Source of the DNA: Curtobacterium sp. MCPF17_052
GTDB lineage: Bacteria; Actinomycetota; Actinomycetes; Actinomycetales; Microbacteriaceae
Length of the DNA stretch: 64,000 bases
NCBI RefSeq assembly: GCF_003234085.1
Contig: NZ_QKSD01000010.1
Coordinates: 138,821-202,820 of the forward strand
Direction of reading: 5' to 3'
Under the pieces are notes generated by a model that was not told where the DNA came from, made no database searches, and saw nothing but the letters and a program-made list of their open reading frames with translations. Every line of letters begins with the position of its first letter. The stretch's first letter is position 1. Positions 25,804 to 34,218 of the stretch are shown here, in pieces. Made by a program: the position numbers and the translations under genes.

Positions 25804-27066
25804 ATGGTCAGGACCACGCTCTCCGCTGCCGAGGCCCGCCGCGTCGCCCTCGCCGCGCAGGGGTTCGGTCGGACGCCCTCGGCGGTTCCGTCGCCCTCAG
25901 GGGCGGTCCCGTCGCCCTCGGGCTCGTCGGCGATGCTCGTGCCGAACCGGGCGGTGTCGGCCGGCCTCGCCCGACTCGGTGTGCTGCAGATCGACTCCGT
26001 CAACGTCTTCGAGCGCAGCCACTACCTGCCGCTCTTCGCCCGACTGGGTCCGTACGACAAAGGCGCCCTCGACCGGCTGACCCTGACGCAGCGCAGCCCG
26101 TGGATCGAGTACTGGGCTCACGAGGCGGCGTTCGTCCCGCGTGACGACCTCCGGCTGTTCCGGTGGCGGATGGACGCGTACCGGCAGCGTGACACGACCG
26201 ACCCGCTCCGGATCCCCGGCGTGGAGCGCACTGCCCGCGTGCGCGGCGAGCTCCTGGCCCTGCTCGCCACCGAGGGACCGATGCCCGCGAGTGCGGTCGA
26301 ACACGAGTCCAACGTCCGACGGGGCCCGTGGTGGGGCTGGAGCGACGTGAAGCACGGGCTCGAGCAGCTCTTCCGCTGGGGAGACGTCGTCAGCGCGGGA
26401 CGGTCCGGGTTCGAGCGGGTCTACGCCCTGCCGCAGCAGGTGCTGCCGTCGGGGTACTTCGCGACCGCACCCAGCCGGGCCGACGCCGTGCGGGAGCTGG
26501 TCCGCCGCTCGGCCCGAGCCGTGGGCGTCGGCACGCGCGCGGACCTCGCCGACCACCACCGACTGCGTGCGGACGACACCGCTGCCGCGATCGCCGACCT
26601 GCAGGACGCCGGCGAGCTGGTCCCGGTCACGGTGGAGGGCTGGCGGGACCGGGCGTGGATGCACGTCGACGCCCGGGTGCCGCGTCGGGTCGAGGTCGAC
26701 GCCGTCCTCAGCCCGTTCGACCCGGTGGTGTGGTTCCGTCCGCGGGCCGAGCGGCTGTTCGGCTTCCACTACCGGATCGAGATCTACACGCCCGCGCCGA
26801 AACGTGTGTTCGGGTACTACGTGCTCCCGGTGCTGCAGGACGACGCCCTGGTCGGGCGCGTCGACCTGAAGAGCGATCGACAGCGCGGCGTCCTGCACGT
26901 CCGGACGGCGTGGCACGAGGCCGGAGCCGTGATCGACGTCGAGCGGCTCGCAGCGCTGCTCCGGCGGACGGCGGCGTGGCAGGGGCTCGACGGGGTCGAG
27001 GTCACCGACCGCGGCACGGCGGCACACGCACTCGCCGCAGCGCTCGGAGTCACACCCCGACCCTGA
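25804..27066 (+). CDS. Winged-helix protein, YcaQ-like crosslink-repair DNA glycosylase family
   Basis: A 420-residue HTH_42 family protein. Characterised members (E. coli YcaQ, Streptomyces AlkX/AlkZ) are glycosylases that unhook DNA interstrand crosslinks. The N-terminal LSAAEARRVALAAQGF and RLGVLQIDSVNVFERSHYLPLFARLG are typical; the QxD/QxQ catalytic site in that block appears as LQIDSVN, matching the YcaQ rather than the AlkZ pattern. Other pieces: YWAHEAAFVP, a winged-helix region around WGWSDVKHGLEQLFRWGDVVSAG, and the conserved LSPFDPVVWFRPRAERLFGFHYRIEIY. Residues 25-43 include a small insertion with two PSPSG copies. Standalone gene, divergent from the permease. Confidence 0.88.
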   Translation: MVRTTLSAAEARRVALAAQGFGRTPSAVPSPSGAVPSPSGSSAMLVPNRAVSAGLARLGVLQIDSVNVFERSHYLPLFARLGPYDKGALDRLTLTQRSPWIEYWAHEAAFVPRDDLRLFRWRMDAYRQRDTTDPLRIPGVERTARVRGELLALLATEGPMPASAVEHESNVRRGPWWGWSDVKHGLEQLFRWGDVVSAGRSGFERVYALPQQVLPSGYFATAPSRADAVRELVRRSARAVGVGTRADLADHHRLRADDTAAAIADLQDAGELVPVTVEGWRDRAWMHVDARVPRRVEVDAVLSPFDPVVWFRPRAERLFGFHYRIEIYTPAPKRVFGYYVLPVLQDDALVGRVDLKSDRQRGVLHVRTAWHEAGAVIDVERLAALLRRTAAWQGLDGVEVTDRGTAAHALAAALGVTPRP

Positions 27067-27099
27067 CGGGGCGTGCCGGGGACCCGATGGCCGGGACCG

Positions 27100-27681
27100 C
27101 TAGAACTGCACCCGCGGCGGCTCGGCGATGGCGGCCGGCTCGGCGGTCTCGAAGAACGGCGCCGGCCCGACGCCCCGACGCTTCGCGATGCTCGAAGCCG
27201 GGAACGACCTGACCTTGGTGTTGAGTTCGCGCACGCCACCGTTGTAGTGCCGGCGGGCGGACTGGATCTTGTCCTCGGTGGACACGAGCCGCGACTGCAA
27301 CTCGAGGAAGGACTGGCTGGACTGCAGCTGCGGGTACCCCTCGGCCACGCGGAACACGCTCTTCAGCGCCTTCTGCATGTGCCCCTCGGCGGTGGAGGCG
27401 GCGACGGCGTCGTGCGCGGCGAGTGTCTCGGCCCGGGCGTCGGTGACGGCGGTGAGGACGGACTTCTCGTGCGCCGCATGACCCTGAACGGTGTCGACGA
27501 TGGTGGGGAGGAGCTCGGCGCGTTCGTGGAGCTGCGCGGCGATCTCGGCCCAGGCGGTGTCGACGCGCTGCTGCAACGCGACGAGGGACTTCTGGCTGGA
27601 CCAGAACCAGATGCCGATCACCACGAGGACGACGACCACAACGCCGATCACGATGAGCGTCGTGACGAGTCCGGTGTCCAT
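27100..27681 (-). CDS. lemA: LemA family protein
   Basis: A 193-residue LemA protein: N-terminal transmembrane helix (TTLIVIGVVVVVLVVIGIWFW, residues 7-27), then a helical bundle that contains QKSLVALQQRVDTAWAEIAAQLHERAELLPTIVDTV and YPQLQSSQSFLELQSRLVSTEDKIQSARRHYNGGVRELNTKVRSFP, the family core. The biochemical role of LemA is not known. The usual partner, a TPM-domain or HtpX gene, is not next to it. AAAGGAG precedes the ATG. The 271 bp upstream hold its promoter region and that of the divergent Ig-like gene; I see no further gene there. Confidence 0.93.
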   Translation of the reverse strand: MDTGLVTTLIVIGVVVVVLVVIGIWFWSSQKSLVALQQRVDTAWAEIAAQLHERAELLPTIVDTVQGHAAHEKSVLTAVTDARAETLAAHDAVAASTAEGHMQKALKSVFRVAEGYPQLQSSQSFLELQSRLVSTEDKIQSARRHYNGGVRELNTKVRSFPASSIAKRRGVGPAPFFETAEPAAIAEPPRVQF

Positions 27682-27952
27682 TCGGGCGTACTCCTTTGCG
27701 CGTCGGGCCGCAGTTGCGTGCGGACCTCCGCAGCCCGCTGTCGGACCTCAGCGGTCCGGATCGATCTTACCGAGCGCCCCGGAGCGACCTCGCCGCTCGC
27801 CGATCTTCACGGCCGATTCCCGAGTGACGCACACCGGGCTCGCGGACCGCGTCCGGAGGGGGCCCCGATCGACGCACAGAAGAGCACGGATGATGCGGAA
27901 GCAGGGTGTTCCGCCGCGCGGGGTGTTGACCGGAGGGCCCGGATCGCGTGGG

Positions 27953-30355
27953 ATGGACAGGATGGACACGGCCGGGGACAACGTGCAGCACCAGGACGTC
28001 GGGGGCGACGTCCGTCGTCGACGATCCCGCAGGACTGCCGCCCGGTCGCTCGTCGCCATCGTCGGGCTGGTGATCCTGCCCCTGGTGTCCGTTCCCGCCC
28101 TCGCGACGACGACGACGCTCCCCGGTGCCGGGACCGGGACCGGAGCCGGCCCTGGAGGGGTGGACGGGCCGCAGCCGTCACCGACGCAGCCTCCCGTCTA
28201 CTCCGACCCGGTGCCCGCGCCGGCGCCCGGCCCGGGGGACGCCTCGAGCCCGGTCCCGACGCACGCCCCCACCCCGCCGTCCGGCGGTACCCCGACCGCG
28301 CCGACGATCGTCGACCCGGGGGACATCACGACCGCCCTCGCGCGGTTCGCCGGTCGTGCGACGCCGGGCCACCAGGTCCGCGTCGCCGAACCCGCGGTCC
28401 CCTCGGCGTCGGTCTGCCGCGCCACCGCGACACCCGGCGGGACCTGGTCCTGCGTCGGGACGGTGCGCTCCGGCCCGGCCCAGGTCTTCACCGTGCTGGA
28501 CACGACGGCGTCCGCGCTGCCGAACGCCGACGCGGCACCGTCGGACGTCATCGTGCCGCCGACCATCGACGCCCGACGCCCGACCACGGGGACCGTCACC
28601 GGCACGGGCCACCCTGGTGCCACCGTGACCGTCGCTCGGGCCGGCTCCTCCGCCGCGCTCACCGCGGTCGTCACGGCGGCCGGCACCTGGTCGGCTCGAT
28701 GGGGCACCGGCCCGGGCGCACCGGCCGAGGGCAGCGTCAGTGTCAATGCCACGCAGACCGCGAGCACCGCGACCGGCTACCGATCGGACCTCCGGAGTGC
28801 CGCCTCGGCCGCGAGGACCCTCGTCGTCGACCGGACCGCCCCGGCCGCGCCACGGATCACCGCGCCGGCTGGATCAGCCGCGGGCAGCGCGCAGCGGGTC
28901 CGGATCGCCGGGACGGCCGAGCCGCGCAACGTCGTCACCGCCTACGTCGACTCGACCGCGGTCTGCCGGGCGTCCGTCGCCGGGGACGGATCGTGGTCCT
29001 GCCGCGCAGCCGACAGCCTCCGCGCCGGGTCGCACGTGGCCCGTGCGGTCGCCCAGGACGAAGCGGGCAACACCTCGTCCGCGGCGACCGCCGTCGTGTT
29101 CCGCGTCTCCCGGGGCGCCTCCGTCGCCCCGGCCGCCAGCTCCCCCGGCACCACCCCCGGCAGCGGCGCCGGAGGTGGCGGCGGCGCGCACGGCGGCGGT
29201 CCCCACGGCAGCGGCACCGGTCCGGCCCACGGATCGGGCTCCGGTACGACCCATGGGTCCGGCATCGGCACGCCCGGAACCGGGTCGAGTGACGACGGTA
29301 CGTCCGGCAGCGCGCTGCCCGGCGGTGGCGCTGGCGGTTCCGGCAGCCACGGCGGCCGTCCCGACTGGACGGGTCCCGCCGGTGACTGGACCGTCGCCAC
29401 CGGGTACGACCACGCCGTGCCCACCATCCAGTCCGCGTCCTCGTGGCGCACCCTCGCCGTCGCGGCCGGCGTCGCCGCCGTGTTCCTCCTGCTCGTCGCC
29501 GGCCCGGTCCGCGTCCTCGCCGGCGCCCTCCGCGAACGGGTGCCGCTGCGGGCCGCCCGGTTCACCGGCCGCAACCGCACCCGCTCCGAACGTCGCCACG
29601 GCGACGACGCCGTGGCGAGCTGGGTGACGATCACCCTCGGGATCGCCGTCGCCGGGGTGCTCACGCTCCTGGGCACCGGCATCGCGCTGGAGGCCCGCTA
29701 CGTCCGTCTCGCGATCGGCGTCGTCGCCGGCGTCGCGGTGCTCAGCGCCGGGGTCGTCCTCGCCACCCGCTGGACCGCGGGCGAGGACCGACACACGGTC
29801 ACGTTCCGGCTGTCCCCCGGCCTGCTCCTCGCCGCGGTCCTGGCGAGCGGGCTGACACGCGCCGCCGACCTCTCCCCCGCCCTCGTCGTCGGGGTCCTCC
29901 TCGTCCCGGTCGCCCGCACCGACGTGGGTACCGCCGCCATGCACCTCGGACGGGGCCTCGCCGCGTGTGCGCGGAGTGCGACCTGGCGCTCGGTGGCACT
30001 GCTCGTCCTCGCGGTCGTCGGATGGGTGCTGCACAGCGTCACCCCGGCCTCCGGGTTCGCCGGGTCGCTCGTCTCCGAGTTCGCCAGCACACTCTGCGTC
30101 GGTGGGCTCGGTTCGCTCGTCGTGACGCTGCTGCCGCTCCGGGGGACCGCGGGCGCCGCGCTCGCCTCTGTCTCACGACCGAGGTACGCGGCCCTCACGG
30201 CGGTCGGCGTCGGCCTGGCCGCGGCGGTCTACTCCGGCACGGCCGGCACCCACGTCCCGGTCGGCGCCATGGCCACCGGGGTCGGCGTGGTGCTCGTGGC
30301 GGCCGCGGCCGCCTGGGCGTGGCTCCGGTTCGCCGGGGCCGGTATCCGGTCCTGA
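27953..30355 (+). CDS. Secreted Ig-like repeat protein with C-terminal multipass membrane domain
   Basis: About 800 residues, not recognised as a named family. An N-terminal Sec signal (SLVAIVGLVILPLVSVPALA, ending near residue 50) leads to a Pro/Thr-rich segment, then two or three bacterial Ig-like domains of about 85 residues (a clear one has TAEPRNVVTAYVDSTAVC...GSWSC...AQDEAGNTSS). A Gly/Ser/His-rich linker follows (about 400-470), then about nine membrane helices from WRTLAVAAGVAAVFLLLVAG to the C-terminus. Extracellular Ig domains fused to such a membrane block suggest a surface adhesin or sensor; this is inference. Start choice is weak: ATGs at 27890 and 27962 are in frame as well. Confidence 0.7.
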   Translation: MDRMDTAGDNVQHQDVGGDVRRRRSRRTAARSLVAIVGLVILPLVSVPALATTTTLPGAGTGTGAGPGGVDGPQPSPTQPPVYSDPVPAPAPGPGDASSPVPTHAPTPPSGGTPTAPTIVDPGDITTALARFAGRATPGHQVRVAEPAVPSASVCRATATPGGTWSCVGTVRSGPAQVFTVLDTTASALPNADAAPSDVIVPPTIDARRPTTGTVTGTGHPGATVTVARAGSSAALTAVVTAAGTWSARWGTGPGAPAEGSVSVNATQTASTATGYRSDLRSAASAARTLVVDRTAPAAPRITAPAGSAAGSAQRVRIAGTAEPRNVVTAYVDSTAVCRASVAGDGSWSCRAADSLRAGSHVARAVAQDEAGNTSSAATAVVFRVSRGASVAPAASSPGTTPGSGAGGGGGAHGGGPHGSGTGPAHGSGSGTTHGSGIGTPGTGSSDDGTSGSALPGGGAGGSGSHGGRPDWTGPAGDWTVATGYDHAVPTIQSASSWRTLAVAAGVAAVFLLLVAGPVRVLAGALRERVPLRAARFTGRNRTRSERRHGDDAVASWVTITLGIAVAGVLTLLGTGIALEARYVRLAIGVVAGVAVLSAGVVLATRWTAGEDRHTVTFRLSPGLLLAAVLASGLTRAADLSPALVVGVLLVPVARTDVGTAAMHLGRGLAACARSATWRSVALLVLAVVGWVLHSVTPASGFAGSLVSEFASTLCVGGLGSLVVTLLPLRGTAGAALASVSRPRYAALTAVGVGLAAAVYSGTAGTHVPVGAMATGVGVVLVAAAAAWAWLRFAGAGIRS

Positions 30356-30394
30356 CGGGCCCGGCGACGGTTGCCGTTGCGGCCGGTCACCTCG

Positions 30395-30443
30395 CCTGTC
30401 TGTCTGCCTGCCTGTCTGTCCGTCTGCCTGTCTGTCTGTCTGC
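30395..30443. repeat. Tetranucleotide (CTGT/CTGC) microsatellite
   Basis: About twelve consecutive four-base units, mostly CTGT with CTGC and CCGT variants, 39 bases after the Ig-like gene stop. Such simple repeats are rare in high-GC genomes. It is intergenic and directly touches a family A hairpin. Confidence 0.9.
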
Positions 30444-30482
30444 CGGGAGGCTCCGCAAGAGCCCGCCACGGGCCTCCCGTCC
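30444..30482. repeat. GGGAGGC hairpin (family A)
   Basis: GGGAGGCTC ... GGGCCTCCCG arms with an imperfect stem, between the convergent Ig-like and thrE genes. Confidence 0.6.
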
Positions 30483-30509
30483 GCCGTCGGCGGTGTCCCG
30501 GGACCGCGC

Positions 30510-31832
30510 TCAGTGCGTGGGGGCCGAGCGGGCGAACAGGCCGGGCAGGAGGCCACCGATCTTCGTGCCGACGCAGAGACTGACGAACGTCGCGAGCGGC
30601 GTCGCGAGCGCTCCGGCGTCGAAGGTCGCCACCGCGACCAGGCCGACCGTGCCCGGGACGAGCAGCAGGAACGCGGGTCGGAACGACACCGTCGCCGGGA
30701 TGACCGGCACGATCCGCTCCAGCACGCGCGTCGCGACGAAGAGCAGTGCCGCGGCCAGGCCGGTCGCGACGACGCTGCCGCTGAACGGGGTCAGCCACGA
30801 GACGACCGCGTAGGCGGTGACCATCACGACGACCGAGGCCGCGGTGAGCCGCCATCCCGAGCCGAAGACCAGGCTGATGCCGGTCGCCAGGACCACGACG
30901 GCGACCCACGACACCCAGAGGGCCGGGACCGCCTCCCAGCCCGCGCGGTCCGTGCCGATGCCGGCGACCTCGCCGACGAGCGCCGCGGACGTCGGGTCGA
31001 CGCGCAACCCGGTGACGGCGCTACCGGCCGCGATGCCCGCCGCCATGAAGCCGAGCATGATGAGCCCCTGCATCAGCCGCGCCGAACCGGTGACGATGTC
31101 GGCTGCCGTGAGTTCGAGCAGCGCGTTGGTGATGAGCGCTCCCGGCACGAACACCGCGACCGGCGCGCAGACGGCGTAGAGGGGGACGTGGTCGAACCCG
31201 GTGCTCGCCGCGACGAGCCCGACGACCGCGGTCGAACAGAAGGCCGCCAGGAACGGGACGACGGCGACGGCCTCCCGGAAGCGTCGGAGCAGCAGCCCGA
31301 TCACCCCGACCAGCGCCCCGACGACGAGGGCCACGAGCACCGCCCACCACGGGACCCGGAACACGACGGCGAGCCCGGCCGACGTCAGCGCGTTGCCGAG
31401 CACCCACGGCAGCGGCGCCGGCGGACGGGTGCCCTGCCGGATGCTGCGGACACGGGCCGGGATCTCGGCCAGCGCGATCGCGCCGCGTTCCAGGCCGAGG
31501 ACCAGACGGTTGGCGCGCGCCGACTGGCGGAACGACAGTTCGATGCCCTCGGCGTTGACGATGGTGGCGGCGCCGGTCGCCGTCTCGCTGACGATCACGA
31601 GCGCCGGCAGCACGCCGATCGCCAGACCGTCGCCGACACCGGCGGCGTCGCGGGTCTTCTCGAGCGCGGACCGGACGTCGGTGACGGAGCTGCCGGCGTC
31701 CAGCAGCAGGGTGCCGAGCGTACCGAGGAGCATGCCGATCGGGACGGTCTCACCGTCGATGACCTCGACGTGGGCCTCGGGTCGCCGGAGGGCGTCCCGG
31801 AGGTTCGTCAGCGCACTCCCGATCCCGACCAC
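30510..31832 (-). CDS. thrE: Threonine/serine exporter ThrE family
   Basis: Exports threonine and serine by proton motive force; the type member is ThrE of Corynebacterium glutamicum. The 440-residue protein has both halves of the family: an N-terminal soluble plus five-helix domain (MLLGTLGTLLLDAGSSVTDVRSALEKT, a motif with conserved Gly/Ser/Thr, then helices from about 125) and a C-terminal five-helix domain from about 310 (VSWVAVVVLATGISLVFGSGWR to ATFVSLCVGTKIGGLLPGLFA). GTG 31832 is the likely start; no strong ribosome site is evident. It lies just downstream of tRNA-Leu and its partial copy on the same strand. Confidence 0.92.
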   Translation of the reverse strand: MVGIGSALTNLRDALRRPEAHVEVIDGETVPIGMLLGTLGTLLLDAGSSVTDVRSALEKTRDAAGVGDGLAIGVLPALVIVSETATGAATIVNAEGIELSFRQSARANRLVLGLERGAIALAEIPARVRSIRQGTRPPAPLPWVLGNALTSAGLAVVFRVPWWAVLVALVVGALVGVIGLLLRRFREAVAVVPFLAAFCSTAVVGLVAASTGFDHVPLYAVCAPVAVFVPGALITNALLELTAADIVTGSARLMQGLIMLGFMAAGIAAGSAVTGLRVDPTSAALVGEVAGIGTDRAGWEAVPALWVSWVAVVVLATGISLVFGSGWRLTAASVVVMVTAYAVVSWLTPFSGSVVATGLAAALLFVATRVLERIVPVIPATVSFRPAFLLLVPGTVGLVAVATFDAGALATPLATFVSLCVGTKIGGLLPGLFARSAPTH

Positions 31833-31882
31833 AGGGTCAGCGTAACGAGTGGTGGCGTTCCGACGGCGCTGCCCGCCCGGTC

Positions 31883-31934
31883 CTCGTACCCCCGGTGGGA
31901 CTCGAACCCACAACTCGACGATGTTGAGTCGCCT
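31883..31934 (-). repeat. Duplicated 3' half of tRNA-Leu (tRNA fragment)
   Basis: Forty bases (31883-31922) are identical to 31946-31985, covering the T-arm, 3' acceptor strand and variable region of the tRNA, and similarity continues into the anticodon loop. There the loop reads CTCAACA instead of CTTAAAA, so the anticodon position is CAA. The 5' half is missing, so it cannot be a working tRNA. Confidence 0.85.
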
Positions 31935-31949
31935 ACCCGTCCGTGCTCG

Positions 31950-32023
31950 TACCCCCGGTGGGACTCGAACCCACAACTCGACGATTTTAAGTCGCATGCC
32001 TCTACCGATTGGGCCACGGGGGC
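31950..32023 (-). tRNA. tRNA-Leu (anticodon UAA)
   Basis: A 74-base cloverleaf with acceptor stem GCCCCCG/CGGGGGT (first pair G-U), class II-like D-arm GGCCCAATCGGTAGAGGC, anticodon loop CTTAAAA with TAA at 31987-31989, T-arm GTGGGTTCGAGTCCCAC, and A73, the leucine discriminator. CCA is not encoded. The variable region is only about five bases, whereas leucine tRNAs normally carry a long variable arm; the outer pair of the anticodon stem is mismatched. It reads the rare codon UUA, like Streptomyces bldA. Confidence 0.88.
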
Positions 32024-32117
32024 GCACGACCGTGACGGTCGGCCCGGGACAGCCTACCGACGCCGGAGGGCGGCCACCCATCGGGTGACCGCCCTCTCGA
32101 CTGCGTGCGTGCGGTGC

Positions 32118-33590
32118 CTACTCGGTCTTCGCCGACTCACCGGCAGCGACGGGCTCGGCTTCCTTCGAGACGTCCTCGGCGGGCGTCGCGTAGGCGGGAC
32201 CGGCTGCACCGGCGGGCTGGCCGGCGGCCGGCGACTCCGCTTCCGGAGCGGCCTCGACGGCCGGCTTCGGGCGGGAGGCCCAGGCCTCGAAGGCGGCGCG
32301 GGGGGTCTCGCGGTCGTCGAGGGACGCGATGTCGCGGCCCAGGAAGAAGTTGCCGACCCAGTCGCCGACGACACGGATCTTGCGCTCCCACGACGGCATG
32401 GCCAGGCCGTGGTAACCACGGTGGGCACCCCAGGCGAGGAAGCCCTTCATTGCGAACTTGCCGGACTGGAACACGCCGATGCCGAGACCGAGGCCCGCGA
32501 CTGCGCCGAGGTTCTCGTGCTTGTAGTCGACCGTCGCCTCGCCGCGGATCGTGGCGACGAGGTTCTTGGCCAGCTGCTTGGCCTGACGGACGGCGTGCTG
32601 GGCGTTCGGGACGCACATGCCGCCGACGCCACCACCGGTGAGGTCCGGGACGGCTGCGACGTCGCCGCAGGCCCAGGCGTCGGCGATGACGGTGCCCTCG
32701 TCGACGATGCGGAGGTCGGGCTGCACGGTGATGCGGCCGCGGGGCTCGAGCGGGAAGTCGGTGCCCTTGACCATCGGGTTCGCCATCACGCCGGCGGTCC
32801 AGATGATCAGGTCGGACTCGATGACCTCGATCGACTCGTCCTTGGCCTTGAGCTGGCAGACGCCGCCCACGGCCGAGGCCAGCTGGGTCTCGAGGTGCAC
32901 CGTGGCACCGCGCTCGGCGAGGTTCTTGAGCACCCAGTGCGAGGTCTCGAGCGAGACCTCGGGCATGATGCGGCCCATCGCCTCGACCAGGTGGAAGTGC
33001 GTGTCCTCGAAGGCGATCTGCGGGTAGCTGCTGAGCAGGTCCGACACGAAGGAACGGAGCTCGGCGAACACCTCGATGCCGGCGAAGCCACCACCGACGA
33101 CGACGACCGTGAGCAGACGCTGACGCTCGGGGCCGGCCGGCAGGTTCGCGGCCTTGGCGAAGTTGGTGAGGATCTTGTCGCGGATCGCGGCGGCCTCTTC
33201 GATGGTCTTCAGGCCGATGGCCTCGTCCGCGACGCCCGGGATCGGGAACGTGCGGGACACGGCGCCGGCCGTCATGACGATCTGGTCGTAGGACTCTTCC
33301 CACGGCTCGCCGAGCTCGGGGGTGATCGTCGCGGTCTTGTTCGCGTGGTCGACCGCGGTGACCTTCGCGGTGACGACGCGCGTGGACTTGAGGTGGCGGC
33401 GGTGCGAGACCACGGCGTGACGCGGCTCGATGGAACCGGCCGCGACCTCCGGAAGGAACGGCTGGTACGTCATGTACGGCAGCGGGTCCACCATGACGAC
33501 GTCGGCTTCGCCCTTGCGAAGGTGCTTCTCGAGCTTCCAGGCGGTGTAGAAGCCGGCGTAACCGCCGCCGACGACGAGGATCTTGGGCAC
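32118..33590 (-). CDS. ndh: Type II NADH:quinone oxidoreductase
   Basis: Non-proton-pumping NADH dehydrogenase that feeds electrons to menaquinone at the membrane surface. The 490 residues show two Rossmann motifs: FAD at ILVVGGGYAGFYTAWKLEK (residue 4) and NAD at TVVVVGGGFAGIEVFAEL (about 165), plus WTAGVMANP, DAWACGDVAAVPDL and the quinone-site-like VPNAQHAVRQAKQLAKNLV. An amphipathic C-terminal region (KGFLAWGAHRGYHGLAMPSWERKIRVVGDWVGNFFLGRD) should anchor it. The last 55 residues are an Ala/Pro/Glu tail not usual in the family. GTG start at 33590 with AAGGAG at 33601-33606. About 30 bp separate it from the DUF501 gene. Confidence 0.94.
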   Translation of the reverse strand: MPKILVVGGGYAGFYTAWKLEKHLRKGEADVVMVDPLPYMTYQPFLPEVAAGSIEPRHAVVSHRRHLKSTRVVTAKVTAVDHANKTATITPELGEPWEESYDQIVMTAGAVSRTFPIPGVADEAIGLKTIEEAAAIRDKILTNFAKAANLPAGPERQRLLTVVVVGGGFAGIEVFAELRSFVSDLLSSYPQIAFEDTHFHLVEAMGRIMPEVSLETSHWVLKNLAERGATVHLETQLASAVGGVCQLKAKDESIEVIESDLIIWTAGVMANPMVKGTDFPLEPRGRITVQPDLRIVDEGTVIADAWACGDVAAVPDLTGGGVGGMCVPNAQHAVRQAKQLAKNLVATIRGEATVDYKHENLGAVAGLGLGIGVFQSGKFAMKGFLAWGAHRGYHGLAMPSWERKIRVVGDWVGNFFLGRDIASLDDRETPRAAFEAWASRPKPAVEAAPEAESPAAGQPAGAAGPAYATPAEDVSKEAEPVAAGESAKTE

Positions 33591-33634
33591 GGTTCGTGTT
33601 CTCCTTGGGGTGGGGTGAGCTGCTGGGAGGCTGG

Positions 33635-34183
33635 TCAGTTCTCGCCGCCACCCGCCCCGACTCCGGCGTCTGCATCCTCATCATATGCCCGGCACACACA
33701 CCGGGAGGGCGACCAGTCCGCGCGCTCGAGCGCGAGGTCGCCGATGGGGTTGACGCCGGGGCCGGCGGCGAGGGCATGACCGACGAGCGCGTGCAGGCAC
33801 TTGACGCGGGTGGGCATGCCGCCCGCGCTGATGCCCACGATCTCCTCGACGTGCTCGATCGACTCGCGGTCGTCGAGGTACGCCTGGTGTGCGCGGCGGT
33901 ACTGCTCAGCGGTGTCGGGGTCCTCGAGGAGCGCGGCCAGTTCGGGCATGACCTGGTTCGCCTCGAGGGTGCTCACCGCCGCGGTGGCGGCGGGGTGGCA
34001 CAGGTAGTACAGCGTCGGGAACGGGGTGCCGTTGCCGAGGCGCGGCTTCGTGGACACGACCGTCGGGTTGCCGCAGACGCAGCGCGCCGCGATGCCGATG
34101 ACGTCACGAGCGGGACGTCCGAGCTGAGCGGACACCACCGCGACGTCGTGGGCGGTCGGCGGGTCGAACGGAGGGGTCGTCAC
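33635..34183 (-). CDS. DUF501 domain-containing protein
   Basis: A 182-residue protein of an actinobacterial family of unknown function. The diagnostic stretch is VSAQLGRPARDVIGIAARCVCGNPTVVSTKPRLGNGTPFPTLYYLCHP, with a conserved CxC pair and another Cys, and later GMPTRVKCLHALVGHALAAGPGVNPIGD. The cysteines and His could bind metal, but this is only inferred. It follows divIC/ftsB by 35 bases and lies just downstream of the enolase operon, the order eno-divIC-DUF501 being conserved in actinobacteria. The GTG start is at 34183. Confidence 0.9.
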   Translation of the reverse strand: MTTPPFDPPTAHDVAVVSAQLGRPARDVIGIAARCVCGNPTVVSTKPRLGNGTPFPTLYYLCHPAATAAVSTLEANQVMPELAALLEDPDTAEQYRRAHQAYLDDRESIEHVEEIVGISAGGMPTRVKCLHALVGHALAAGPGVNPIGDLALERADWSPSRCVCRAYDEDADAGVGAGGGEN

Positions 34184-34218
34184 GGGGACGTGAGCCTACC
34201 GGACTCCGCGCGCCGACC

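Noticed and set aside
31883..31934. A second functional tRNA-Leu (anticodon CAA)
   Set aside because: The 5' acceptor strand and D-arm are missing.
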